From 66-474 sp044464225 (GTDB taxonomy: Bacteria; Pseudomonadota; Gammaproteobacteria; Xanthomonadales; Rhodanobacteraceae): a stretch of 64,000 nucleotides of DNA. Under the pieces are notes generated by a model. It saw nothing but the letters and a program-made list of their open reading frames with translations, was not told the origin of the DNA and did not search any database. This document shows, in pieces, positions 38,702 through 46,508 of the stretch. How positions within the stretch are numbered: the first letter of the stretch is position 1; every line of letters begins with the position of its first letter. Location of the stretch: contig JBIQLN010000007.1 in NCBI GenBank assembly GCA_044464225.1, positions 1-64,000 of the forward strand. Direction: 5' to 3'. Position numbers and translations under genes: made by a program.

Positions 38702-39853
38702 ATGAACGACAACGCACAAGTTCTGCCCAAGGCCAAGAAGTCGGTGGCGCTGTCCGGCGTCGCCGCCGGCAACACCGCACTGTGCACGGTCGGCCGCAGC
38801 GGCAACGATCTGCATTACCGCGGCTACGACATCAAGGACCTGGCGACGAAGGCGACGTTCGAGGAAGTCGCGCATCTCCTGGTGCACGAGCATCTGCCGA
38901 CCTGGGCGGAATTGAACGCGTATCGCGCCAAGCTGCAGCGCCTGCGTGGATTGCCGCAGCCGGTCAAGGCGGCGCTGGAACTGCTGCCGGCCTCCACGCA
39001 TCCGATGGACGTGATGCGCACCGGTTGCTCGGTGCTCGGCACCGTGCTGCCGGAAGCGCACGACCACAACGTCACCGGCGCGCGCGACATTGCCGACCGG
39101 CTGATGGCGAGCTTCGGTTCGATGCTGCTGTACTGGTACCACTTCTCGCACAACGGCCGCCGCATCGACGTCGAAACCGACGATGCGACGATCGCCGCGC
39201 ATTTCCTGCACCTGCTGCACGGCAAGGCACCGAGCGACCTGCACGCGAATGCGCTGGACAAGTCGCTGATCCTGTACGCGGAGCACGAATTCAATGCGTC
39301 CACCTTCACCGCGCGCGTGATCGCCGGCACCGGCTCGGACATGTACTCGGCGATCACCGGCGCGATCGGCGCGCTGCGCGGGCCCAAGCACGGCGGCGCC
39401 AACGAAGTGGCGATGGACATCATCAGCCGCTACCGCACCGCGGACGATGCGGAGGCCGACATCCGCCAGCGCGTCGCCAACAAGGAAATCGTGATCGGCT
39501 TCGGACACCCGGTCTACACCATCGGCGATCCGCGCAATCCGATCATCAAGGAAATTTCCCGCAAGCTGTGCACTGACGGCGGCAACCCGCGGCTGTTCGA
39601 AGTTTCCGAGCGGATCGAGAACGTGATGATGGAACTCAAGAAGATGTTCCCGAACCTCGACTGGTACTCGGCCAGCGCGTACCACATGCTGGGCGTGCCC
39701 ACCGCGATGTTCACGCCGCTGTTCGTGATCGCGCGCACGTCGGGGTGGTCCGCGCATGTCATCGAACAGCGCCAGGACGGCAAGATCATCCGGCCCAGTG
39801 CCAATTACACCGGACCGGACGACCGCGCCTATGCGCCCATAGAAAAAAGGTGA
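38702..39853 (+). CDS. prpC: 2-methylcitrate synthase
   Basis: A 383-aa citrate-synthase-family enzyme that condenses propionyl-CoA with oxaloacetate. Motifs: YRGYDIKDLA, ARDIADRLMASFGSMLLYWYH, the catalytic-histidine segment GALRGPKHGGANEVAMDII, and GFGHPVYTIGDPRNPIIK, characteristic of PrpC rather than GltA. The N-terminal stretch is short, as expected. ATG at 38702 follows GGAG; an in-frame ATG at 38615 lies inside the previous gene. Followed by a strong terminator. Confidence 0.94.
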   Translation: MNDNAQVLPKAKKSVALSGVAAGNTALCTVGRSGNDLHYRGYDIKDLATKATFEEVAHLLVHEHLPTWAELNAYRAKLQRLRGLPQPVKAALELLPASTHPMDVMRTGCSVLGTVLPEAHDHNVTGARDIADRLMASFGSMLLYWYHFSHNGRRIDVETDDATIAAHFLHLLHGKAPSDLHANALDKSLILYAEHEFNASTFTARVIAGTGSDMYSAITGAIGALRGPKHGGANEVAMDIISRYRTADDAEADIRQRVANKEIVIGFGHPVYTIGDPRNPIIKEISRKLCTDGGNPRLFEVSERIENVMMELKKMFPNLDWYSASAYHMLGVPTAMFTPLFVIARTSGWSAHVIEQRQDGKIIRPSANYTGPDDRAYAPIEKR

Positions 39854-39860
39854 GCGTGGC

Positions 39861-39936
39861 CGCCGTGCACCGCACGGCGTACGCCATCCGGAATGGTGGA
39901 AAAGCGGAAGGCCGCGCATTGCGCGGCCTTCCGCTT
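39861..39936. terminator. Bidirectional terminator between prpC and the GST gene
   Basis: AAGCGGAAGGCCGCGC (39902-39917) and GCGCGGCCTTCCGCTT (39921-39936) form a perfect 16-bp stem with loop ATT. It lies between the convergent prpC and GST genes. A second stem just upstream, CGCCGTGC/GCACGGCG (39861-39868 and 39872-39879), adds to the block. Confidence 0.8.
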
Positions 39937-39952
39937 CATGACGGTTTCGGGT

Positions 39953-40573
39953 TCAGGCCGCCTGATCGATGTTCTCGGCCTTCAATACGCGTTGCACGCC
40001 GGCGTCCGCACGCATGCGCTGCTCGAATTTCCCGAGGTTGTCGAGGCCGGAGAGGTCCACCTTGTTGGCCTTGGCCCAGCGCAGCATCACGAACAGGTAC
40101 GGATCGGCGATCGATCGCGTGCCGGCCAGCCAATCGTGTCGCCCGAGTTGCTCGTCGCAACGTTCGAACATGCCGCGAAGTTTCCTGCGCGCTTCCTGGA
40201 TGGTCTTCTCGATCACCGTCTCGTCTTCGAGGTAAGCGGTCGATCCGAACATCGGCTTGAAGGCCGGATGCATGTCGGAGTTGAGGAAGCCCAGCCAACG
40301 GTTCACTTCGGCGCGGCTTCCGGGCGTGCCGTCGCCGCCGAGCTTTGCTTCCGGGTATTTGTCGGCGATGTAATTGAGGATCGCGGCGTTCTGGGTGAGC
40401 GACCAGTCGCCGTCTTCCAGCACCGGCACGGCGCCGGCGGGGTTGAGCCTCCTGAAGTCCGGCGTCGCCCGCTGCTCGCGGGTGACGATGGTCACCGTGT
40501 ACGGTTGTCCGGTCCATTCCAGCGCGATGTGGTCGGCCATCGAACATGCACCGGGCGATGTGTACAGTTTCAT
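39953..40573 (-). CDS. Glutathione S-transferase
   Basis: A 206-aa soluble GST. The N-terminal thioredoxin-like domain starts MKLYTSPGACSMADHIALEWTG, followed by NPAGAVPVLEDGDWSLTQNAAILNYIADKYP with the cis-proline and the Ser/Gln glutathione contacts. The C-terminal helical domain includes SIADPYLFVMLRWA. It resembles beta-class bacterial GSTs (SPGACS). Transcribed toward prpC, with its promoter region shared with the next operon. Confidence 0.9.
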   Translation of the reverse strand: MKLYTSPGACSMADHIALEWTGQPYTVTIVTREQRATPDFRRLNPAGAVPVLEDGDWSLTQNAAILNYIADKYPEAKLGGDGTPGSRAEVNRWLGFLNSDMHPAFKPMFGSTAYLEDETVIEKTIQEARRKLRGMFERCDEQLGRHDWLAGTRSIADPYLFVMLRWAKANKVDLSGLDNLGKFEQRMRADAGVQRVLKAENIDQAA

Positions 40574-40682
40574 GCGCGACTCCTTTGAACGATGAACCTT
40601 CCCATATGCGTGTTATGACGGCGTGAATCAAGGCGGCGCGCGGGGGCGTTTTGCAGGAAGTTCAATCCGTTTGAAATAAGTA

Positions 40683-40695
40683 CCACGCACCGTGG
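40683..40695. promoter_or_regulatory. Candidate activator-binding palindrome (CCACG-CAC-CGTGG)
   Basis: A perfect 5-bp inverted repeat with a 3-nt spacer, about 80 nt upstream of the -24/-12 promoter. This is the distance and symmetry expected of an enhancer site for a sigma-54 activator. No second copy was found in this region, so the assignment rests on position. Confidence 0.4.
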
Positions 40696-40772
40696 GGGCG
40701 TCGTGATCCGGTGCTTCGCGTAAGCCATTGACCTGGCTATGTATCGTGCGGATCGTGCAACTGCGTCGGCGA

Positions 40773-40788
40773 TGGCACGTTCGATGCT
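40773..40788 (+). promoter_or_regulatory. Sigma-54 (-24/-12) promoter
   Basis: TGGCACG-TTCGA-TGCT matches the sigma-54 consensus, with GG at 40774-40775 and GC at 40786-40787, exactly 10 nt apart. It lies about 45 nt before the start of the glycine-rich protein gene. The neighbouring gene at 44944-46383 encodes a sigma-54 activator. Confidence 0.75.
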
Positions 40789-40831
40789 CTCAGTTGCTCT
40801 GCCAAAACCGGCAAATCAAGGAGAAACGCAC

Positions 40832-41776
40832 ATGCGCAAAACACAGATGGTCTCGGCGGTTTGCCTGGGGCTGGGAATGTCGATGGCCTTTTCACTGTCC
40901 GCGCAGGCGCAAGACGCCAATGCCAATGGCGATGGCAGCGCGGCAGCCACCCGCAACGGCACCGCAACGTCTTCCCTTGCGTCGTCCTACAACACCACCA
41001 CTACCAACACCAACACCAACACTTCTTCGTTCAATACCACCGATGTCGTGGCGACCAGCGTCCTGAACGGGTCGGTTTCCGGCGTGAGCGTTTACGGGAT
41101 CGGCAACGTCGCCAACAACATGGGCAACGCGAATGGCGGCCGTGGCGGCGATGGCGCACGCGGCAACGGCGGTGATGGCTATGGCGGATACGGCGGCAAC
41201 GGCGGACCCGGCGGGAACGCCCGGGCGCGTACGGGACGCGGAGGAGACTCCAGCAGCAGCAACGGCTCCAGCTATTCGAACGGCGGATATGCCTCGGGTG
41301 GCTACAGCGGCGCCGGCGGCAATGGCGGCAATTCCTCTGCGCGGGATCGCGGCGGGAACGCCAACGGCGGCTACGGTACGGCCGGCGCGGGCGGCAGTGC
41401 GACCGCGGGCGCCGGTGGCGCAGGCGGCGGCAGTGGCGCGGCCGTGGGCAGCACGGGTGGCAGTTCCACGGCCACGTCGTCCAGCGGCTCCGGCTCCGGC
41501 GGCGCGGGCGGCAGTTCGTCGGCGATGGGTGGAGCCGGTGGCATGGGCGGCGCGGCTGGCGACGGCATGGCCGGCAATGGCTACGGCGGCGCAGGTGGCG
41601 CGGGCGGCGCCGGCGGGTCGAACGCGGTCGATGCCGGTTCGTTCGACATGTCCAATGCCATGAACGGAACGGCCGTATCGGCTGCCGGTATCACGACGAT
41701 GGCCCAGAACAGCGGTGCCGCTTCGCTGGTCCAGCAAGGCGTCACGGTGCAGGCCAACCTCACGGTGGGTCACTGA
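40832..41776 (+). CDS. Exported glycine-rich protein, candidate fibre subunit
   Basis: A 314-aa protein with a signal peptide (MRKTQMVSAVCLGLGMSMAFSLSAQAQ, about residues 1-27) and an Asn/Thr-rich segment (NTTTTNTNTNTSSFNTTDVVATSVLNGSV). A very Gly/Ser/Asn/Ala-rich middle (about residues 95-265) follows, and the C-terminus has the motif AQNSGAASLVQQGVTVQANL (about 288-308). That motif recurs in the next protein. The ribosome site AAGGAG fixes the start at 40832, downstream of the sigma-54 promoter. The composition suggests a secreted structural or amyloid-type subunit. Not recognised by name. Confidence 0.7.
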   Translation: MRKTQMVSAVCLGLGMSMAFSLSAQAQDANANGDGSAAATRNGTATSSLASSYNTTTTNTNTNTSSFNTTDVVATSVLNGSVSGVSVYGIGNVANNMGNANGGRGGDGARGNGGDGYGGYGGNGGPGGNARARTGRGGDSSSSNGSSYSNGGYASGGYSGAGGNGGNSSARDRGGNANGGYGTAGAGGSATAGAGGAGGGSGAAVGSTGGSSTATSSSGSGSGGAGGSSSAMGGAGGMGGAAGDGMAGNGYGGAGGAGGAGGSNAVDAGSFDMSNAMNGTAVSAAGITTMAQNSGAASLVQQGVTVQANLTVGH

Positions 41777-41864
41777 GTCAGGGCGAGGGAGCCGCGTCGT
41801 GGGTTCGCCCCCCACGACGCGGCATCTGGGCGCAAGTTGGATGGCAAGGCGCGAGGACGGCCGT

Positions 41865-42260
41865 ATGCGATCGCTCGGAAGATTTCGCGGGTCGGCATTT
41901 GCCCTGCTGGGCGTCGCGTGGACGCTCGGTGCCTTTGCCGCAAAGCCCCCGTCGCACCCCCCGCCGAACGGGACGCCCGCCAAGGCGGCAGCAACGGCAA
42001 CGCCGGTGATCGCCGGTCTCGGCTCGAGCGTCGCCAGTTCGGTGCTCGCGAACCTCAGCGGCGGCAGCGAGGCCAGCCAGCAAATCACCATTACGGGCAG
42101 CGTTTCCGACACATCCACCGAGAACGTCAGCACCGGCATGAACTGGATCGGCGGCGGCTCGTTCGGCAACGCGGCGGGTTTGCCGATCGTGATCCAGAAC
42201 AGCGGCAACAGCGTGCTGATCCAGAACGCGACCGTCGTGAACGTGCAGATGCAACCATGA
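41865..42260 (+). CDS. Small exported protein of the Fap-like operon
   Basis: A 131-aa protein with a signal-peptide-like start (MRSLGRFRGSAFALLGVAWTLGAFAA), a Pro/Ala-rich linker and a C-terminal part with ITITGSVSDTSTENVSTGM and GLPIVIQNSGNSVLIQNATVVNVQM. This last segment aligns with the C-terminal motif of the preceding glycine-rich protein. It is a candidate minor subunit or nucleator. ATG at 41865 (GAGGA upstream) is chosen over ATG at 41841. Its stop overlaps the peptidase start (ATGA). Confidence 0.65.
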   Translation: MRSLGRFRGSAFALLGVAWTLGAFAAKPPSHPPPNGTPAKAAATATPVIAGLGSSVASSVLANLSGGSEASQQITITGSVSDTSTENVSTGMNWIGGGSFGNAAGLPIVIQNSGNSVLIQNATVVNVQMQP

Positions 42261-42943
42261 AACGGTGCATCGCGCTGCTCGCCGTGCTGCTTGCGCTTGT
42301 CCCCATCGGGGCGTGGGCGGGCAGTGCACAACTGACTGGCATCGCGGGCGGCAACTACCGCGTGCACGTGGCCACGCTGAAGGAAGCTCGCTTCCGCAAC
42401 ACGATCCACCAGCAATACGATTTCAGTTGCGGCTCGGCGGCGGTGGCCACGCTGCTCACGTACCAATACGGCTATCCGATGAGCGAGCAGGCCGCGTTCG
42501 CGGCGATGTTCGCCCATGGCAACCGCGCCCGGATCAGCAAGGAAGGCTTTTCGCTTCTGGACATCAAGCGGTTCCTGGCGGCGCTGGGTTTCCAGGCCGA
42601 CGGCTTCATCGCGTCCCTGCAGAAACTGCAGCAAGCACACCTGCCCGCGATCGTCCTGATCGACGAGAACGGTTACCACCATTTCGTGGTGATCAAGGGT
42701 GTGCTCGCGGGACGCGTGCTGGTCGGCGATCCGGCCAAGGGCACGCGTTCGATTCCGGAAAGGGAGTTCGAAAAGGCATGGACCAACCGCCTGGTATTCG
42801 TGATCCACAACCATCGCGACCTGGCGGTGTTCAACAGCCGCGATGACTGGCGTGCCGCACCCATGGCCATGCTGGCCGCGGGTATCGATCGCCGCGGGCT
42901 GTACGACACCCTGATGCCCAAGAGCGGTATGGACGGTTTCTGA
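42257..42943 (+). CDS. Periplasmic C39-family peptidase (FapD-like)
   Basis: A 228-aa protein with a signal peptide (MKRCIALLAVLLALVPIGAWA) and a C39 cysteine-peptidase domain. The oxyanion-Gln/Cys region reads QQYDFSCGSAAVATLLTY (catalytic Cys58), the His motif GYHHFVVIKGV (His142) and VGDPAKG (Asp158). C39 domains usually process bacteriocins inside ABC exporters; stand-alone periplasmic versions occur in Fap amyloid operons (FapD). No ABC exporter gene is present. Overlaps the upstream gene by 4 nt. Confidence 0.85.
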   Translation: MKRCIALLAVLLALVPIGAWAGSAQLTGIAGGNYRVHVATLKEARFRNTIHQQYDFSCGSAAVATLLTYQYGYPMSEQAAFAAMFAHGNRARISKEGFSLLDIKRFLAALGFQADGFIASLQKLQQAHLPAIVLIDENGYHHFVVIKGVLAGRVLVGDPAKGTRSIPEREFEKAWTNRLVFVIHNHRDLAVFNSRDDWRAAPMAMLAAGIDRRGLYDTLMPKSGMDGF

Positions 42944-42957
42944 GCGGGAGATACGAC

Positions 42958-43458
42958 ATGGGAGCCGGCCGCTGGTGGATATCTGCATTGGGAAACGCGG
43001 CGCTGATTGCCGGCGCGGCGCAGGCGGCGCCGGACCTGCCATTCGCATCGATGCCGGTGAGCGATGGGCGCTTGGCCACGGTTCGCGGTGGTTTCGACCT
43101 GGGCGGTGGGCTGGTGGCGTCGTTCGGAATCAGCCGTGCGATCTACATCAACGGCAATCTGGCCGCGAGCGTCAGCGTCGACATTCCTGATCTTGCACGC
43201 ATGGACGACACCCAGGCCAAGGCACTGGCGACATTGGTCAATGGCGTGACCCTGATCCACAACGGGCCGGGCAATTTCGTCGATCCGGCGTCGTTCAATC
43301 GCGCGACGGGCGCGATCGTGATCCAGAACACCCTGGACAACCAGCAGATACAAGCGCTGACCACGCTCGACACGACGGTCAGGAATCTCGGTCAATTCAC
43401 CTCGATGAATGTCGCCACTTCGTTGCAACAAGGCTTGATTCATTCCCGCGGACCCTGA
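42958..43458 (+). CDS. Exported protein of the Fap-like operon (FapE-position)
   Basis: A 166-aa protein with a signal peptide (MGAGRWWISALGNAALIAGAAQAA). Hydrophobic beta-type segments (FDLGGGLVASFGISRAIYINGNLAASVSV) and an Asn/Gln/Thr-rich C-terminal half (ATGAIVIQNTLDNQQIQALTTLDTTVRNLG) follow. The IVIQN motif recalls the IQNSG motif of the small protein two genes upstream. It sits between the peptidase and the barrel gene, the place of FapE in Pseudomonas. Function is not established. Confidence 0.6.
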   Translation: MGAGRWWISALGNAALIAGAAQAAPDLPFASMPVSDGRLATVRGGFDLGGGLVASFGISRAIYINGNLAASVSVDIPDLARMDDTQAKALATLVNGVTLIHNGPGNFVDPASFNRATGAIVIQNTLDNQQIQALTTLDTTVRNLGQFTSMNVATSLQQGLIHSRGP

Positions 43459-43489
43459 ATCGCCGCGAGCGGCGCGCCTGGAGGGAGCG

Positions 43490-44914
43490 ATGCGAACACG
43501 TACGAGCGTGCCCCGCTGGCGCCGGCCCTGCATGACGGGTTTCGCGGGGCTGGTGTTGTTCGCCACTGCCACTGCGGCCAAGGCTGCGCAGGCCGGAGGC
43601 GCATTGGCCGATGCCTACGACGTACGCCCCGTGCCGGCGGCGGTACGCGAGCAGCTCGCCGAGCAGTCCCGGCAGCTGCTCGTCGTGCGCCGCGAACTCG
43701 CCAAGCAGCAGCACTTGATCGAACAGCAGGCGCAACGCATCGAAAAACTGCAGCGCATGCTGACTGCACAAGAGGATCAATACCTCGCGTTGCGCAGGTC
43801 GATGAATGCCGAGACGCTTGCGCGCGGGCGCGGCGGAACCGAAGCATCGGGCCAGGATGCGGCACCGGGCCCCATGCCCCGGCCCGATGGCACGGTTCCC
43901 TACCGATCGGGCGAGGTTGCGCAGGAGGCCGTCGGAACCGCCCCGCCGAGTGACGATCGGCCACCGCCCGTTGCACCGATTTTCGAGCAGCCGGGTGTCC
44001 TCACGCCGCGCGGAAAATTCGTGCTGGAGCCGTCCTACCAGTTCGGTTATTCCTCGACCGATCGCGTGGCCCTTATCGGCTACACCATCGTCCCGGCGTT
44101 GTTGATCGGCCTGATCGACGTGCGCCAGGTCAGGACCACCACCCAGACCGCCCAGGTGACATTGCGCTATGGCATCACGAACCGGCTGGAGGCGGAGGTG
44201 CGGGTGCCGTACGTGGACGGCCACACCGATACCACGAGCCGCGAGCTTTTCACGGGCAGCGCCACCGACCGCGTTTTCACCACCCGCGGCAAAGGCATCG
44301 GCGACGTGGAGGCCACGTTGCGCTACCAGATCAACAATGGTGGCGCGGACCGGGCCTATTACGTCGGCTGGGTGCGCTTCAAGTCCCGCACCGGCCGCGA
44401 CCCTTTCGAGGTGACCACCGATTGCGTGCAGCGCTGCATCCAGAACACCACGGGGACCGGATTGCCGCTGGAGATGCCGACCGGGTCGGGTTTCTATTCG
44501 CTGCAGCCCGGCCTGACCTGGTTGTACCCGTCGGATCCCGTTGTGTTCTTCGGCAACGTCAGCTATCTGCACAACTTTCCGCGCGACGACGTGAGCCTCA
44601 CCCTCGTGGGCGGGGCGAAACAGCCGCTCGGCAAAGTGCGGGTGGGCGACGTCTACGACGCGAGCGTGGGAATGGGCCTGGCGCTGAACGACAAGGCATT
44701 GATCAGCTTCGGCTATGACCAGAGTTTCGTCGGCGCGACCAGGACGAACGGGCGCACGCTTGCCGGCTCGACGCGCACCGTTCTGGGCAGCTTGCTGGTG
44801 GGCGGCTCCTACAAGATCAACGACCACCGCACCTTGAACGTGGCACTGAGCCTCGGCGTGACGCGCGACACGCCCGACGTCACCCTGTTCGTGCGCCTTC
44901 CGATGACGTTCTGA
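43490..44914 (+). CDS. Outer-membrane beta-barrel with N-terminal coiled coil (FapF-like)
   Basis: A 474-aa protein. After a signal peptide (about residues 15-32) comes a coiled coil (AAVREQLAEQSRQLLVVRRELAKQQHLIEQQAQRIEKLQRML, about 48-90), then a Pro-rich linker. A barrel from about residue 175 shows alternating hydrophobic strands, RVPYVDGHTDTTS loops, and ends VTLFVRLPMTF with the aromatic C-terminus typical of outer-membrane barrels. This layout matches the FapF amyloid-export pore. Its stop is 29 nt from the convergent regulator gene. Confidence 0.8.
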   Translation: MRTRTSVPRWRRPCMTGFAGLVLFATATAAKAAQAGGALADAYDVRPVPAAVREQLAEQSRQLLVVRRELAKQQHLIEQQAQRIEKLQRMLTAQEDQYLALRRSMNAETLARGRGGTEASGQDAAPGPMPRPDGTVPYRSGEVAQEAVGTAPPSDDRPPPVAPIFEQPGVLTPRGKFVLEPSYQFGYSSTDRVALIGYTIVPALLIGLIDVRQVRTTTQTAQVTLRYGITNRLEAEVRVPYVDGHTDTTSRELFTGSATDRVFTTRGKGIGDVEATLRYQINNGGADRAYYVGWVRFKSRTGRDPFEVTTDCVQRCIQNTTGTGLPLEMPTGSGFYSLQPGLTWLYPSDPVVFFGNVSYLHNFPRDDVSLTLVGGAKQPLGKVRVGDVYDASVGMGLALNDKALISFGYDQSFVGATRTNGRTLAGSTRTVLGSLLVGGSYKINDHRTLNVALSLGVTRDTPDVTLFVRLPMTF

Positions 44915-44943
44915 TCGCCTCCACGGGAATGCCGACTGCCACC

Positions 44944-46383
44944 TCAAGCCGCGCGCCCGTCGTCCTCCGAGGCGCCCATGACGTCGGCACCGATCAGTCC
45001 CTGCGTGCGATAGCGCAGCAGCTTGTTGTAGACGGTCTTCAGTGAGATGCCGAGCACCCGCGCGGCTTCCCGCTTGTTGTTGTGGAAATGGGCGAGCGTT
45101 TTCAGCAGCGCTTCGCGTTCCATTTCCTCGAATGTCGTGCCCACGCTGAAGTGGATCGTGCCATCCAGGATGACGGACGCAGGAACCGGCGCCGCGCCGG
45201 TAGCGTCGTGGTGCGGCGCTGGGCGGGTGTCGGAGGCGCGGCGGTGCAGGAGCCGCCCGGGATCTTCCTGCATTTCGATTTCGCGGATTTCGCCCGCCGT
45301 GATGTATTGGCGCCGGATGGTGTGCAACAGTTCGCGCACGTTGCCCGGCCAAGCGCGCTTGAGCAACGCATCCATGGCTTGCGCCGTCAGGCATTTCCGG
45401 GTGCCGTACTTGTCGTTCAACTGATCCAGGAAATGTTGGGCGAGAAGGGGTATGTCCCCGCGCCGCTCGCGGAGGGGCGGCACCGCAAGTGGAAATTCCA
45501 GCAGGCGGAAATACAGGTCCTGACGCAGGACGCCCATGGCGACGGCATGTTGCAGGTCGCGGTTGGAAGCGGCAATCACGCGTACGTCGACCGGGATTTC
45601 GCGCGTCCCTCCGACGCGCGTCACCCGGTGCGTCTCGATCGCCCGCAGCAGGTACACCTGCAACGGCAGCGGCATTTCGGTGATTTCGTCGAGGAAAAGT
45701 GTGCCGCCGCGTGCCTGCTCGAAATAGCCGGTGTGCGATTGCGTGGCGCCAGTGAAGGATCCGCGCTCATGCCCGAACAACTGGCTGCTCGAGAGGTCCG
45801 GCGAAATGGCGCCGCAGTTCACGGCCACGAAATTTCCCTTGCGACCACTGAGCCTGTGCAGGGCCTGCGCGACCATTTCCTTGCCGGTGCCGCTTTCACC
45901 TTGGACCAGCACGCCGACGTCGAGCGGCGCGACCCGGCGGATGCTTTCGAATAACGCCTGCATCCGCAGGGTGCAACCGATCATGTCGCACTGGCCATCG
46001 ATCTGGATCTCGCGCGAGGTGGTGCGCAGCAGGGCCCGGTTCATGAGGCCCAGCAGCGCCTCCAGCGAGAGCGGCTCCGTCAGGTATTCCGGGTGGTCCC
46101 GTGTGCGGCAGTTGCGCAGGTTCGCACCCGTGCTGTCCACGACGGCGACGTGGCCTTGTCGCGCCATGTCGAAGTCCAGGAAACGCGCGAGGTCATCTTC
46201 GGCGAGCGACGATGCATCCAGCAGGATCAGGTCGAACTGCCTCTTCGCCAGCCACGCCAGGGCGGCCTCGAGTCCGGCCACCGACGTGAGCTCGCAGCGC
46301 GCTGTCGCCGCGGCCGCACCGGCCAACTTCGCCATCCCGCCATTGCCGTTGACCAGCAAAACGTGACCCGTACGGGGAGCCAT
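44944..46383 (-). CDS. Sigma-54-dependent transcriptional activator (Fis family)
   Basis: A 479-aa bacterial enhancer-binding protein. The N-terminal part (about 1-115) resembles a receiver domain (LILLDASSLAED), though not all phosphorylation residues are clear. The AAA+ domain has Walker A GESGTGKE, the sigma-54 contact loop GSFTGA and Walker B FLDEI. A C-terminal Fis-type helix-turn-helix reads REAARVLGISLKTVYNKLLRYRTQGL. The ribosome site (AGGAG) lies in a hairpin (46388-46402). Convergent with the Fap-like operon, whose promoter is sigma-54 type, so it is the likely activator. Confidence 0.92.
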   Translation of the reverse strand: MAPRTGHVLLVNGNGGMAKLAGAAAATARCELTSVAGLEAALAWLAKRQFDLILLDASSLAEDDLARFLDFDMARQGHVAVVDSTGANLRNCRTRDHPEYLTEPLSLEALLGLMNRALLRTTSREIQIDGQCDMIGCTLRMQALFESIRRVAPLDVGVLVQGESGTGKEMVAQALHRLSGRKGNFVAVNCGAISPDLSSSQLFGHERGSFTGATQSHTGYFEQARGGTLFLDEITEMPLPLQVYLLRAIETHRVTRVGGTREIPVDVRVIAASNRDLQHAVAMGVLRQDLYFRLLEFPLAVPPLRERRGDIPLLAQHFLDQLNDKYGTRKCLTAQAMDALLKRAWPGNVRELLHTIRRQYITAGEIREIEMQEDPGRLLHRRASDTRPAPHHDATGAAPVPASVILDGTIHFSVGTTFEEMEREALLKTLAHFHNNKREAARVLGISLKTVYNKLLRYRTQGLIGADVMGASEDDGRAA

Positions 46384-46387
46384 GACC

Positions 46388-46402
46388 CCACTCCTGTAGT
46401 GG
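46388..46402 (-). promoter_or_regulatory. Inverted repeat enclosing the regulator's ribosome site
   Basis: On the minus strand CCACT-ACAGG-AGTGG forms a 5-bp stem just upstream of the start at 46383. The stem includes part of the AGGAG ribosome site, so folding could limit translation. Alternatively it is a DNA operator. Confidence 0.4.
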
Positions 46403-46508
46403 TCGTGGAAGGGTCCTCGATCAATTTTAAGTATGGCGACGAAAGGTGAACGAATGTGACAACGCGTCTTTAAGTCTGGTTCACCATCATGAACGCGGTG
46501 GGCGGCAT

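Noticed and set aside
41133..41640. Dense GGC-rich repeats as a possible satellite
   Set aside because: They encode the glycine-rich body of the exported protein and vary codon by codon, so they reflect protein composition.
41865..41875. A CGTATG at the start of the small exported protein gene as another ECF promoter
   Set aside because: It overlaps the start codon and has no TGTCG 17 nt upstream.
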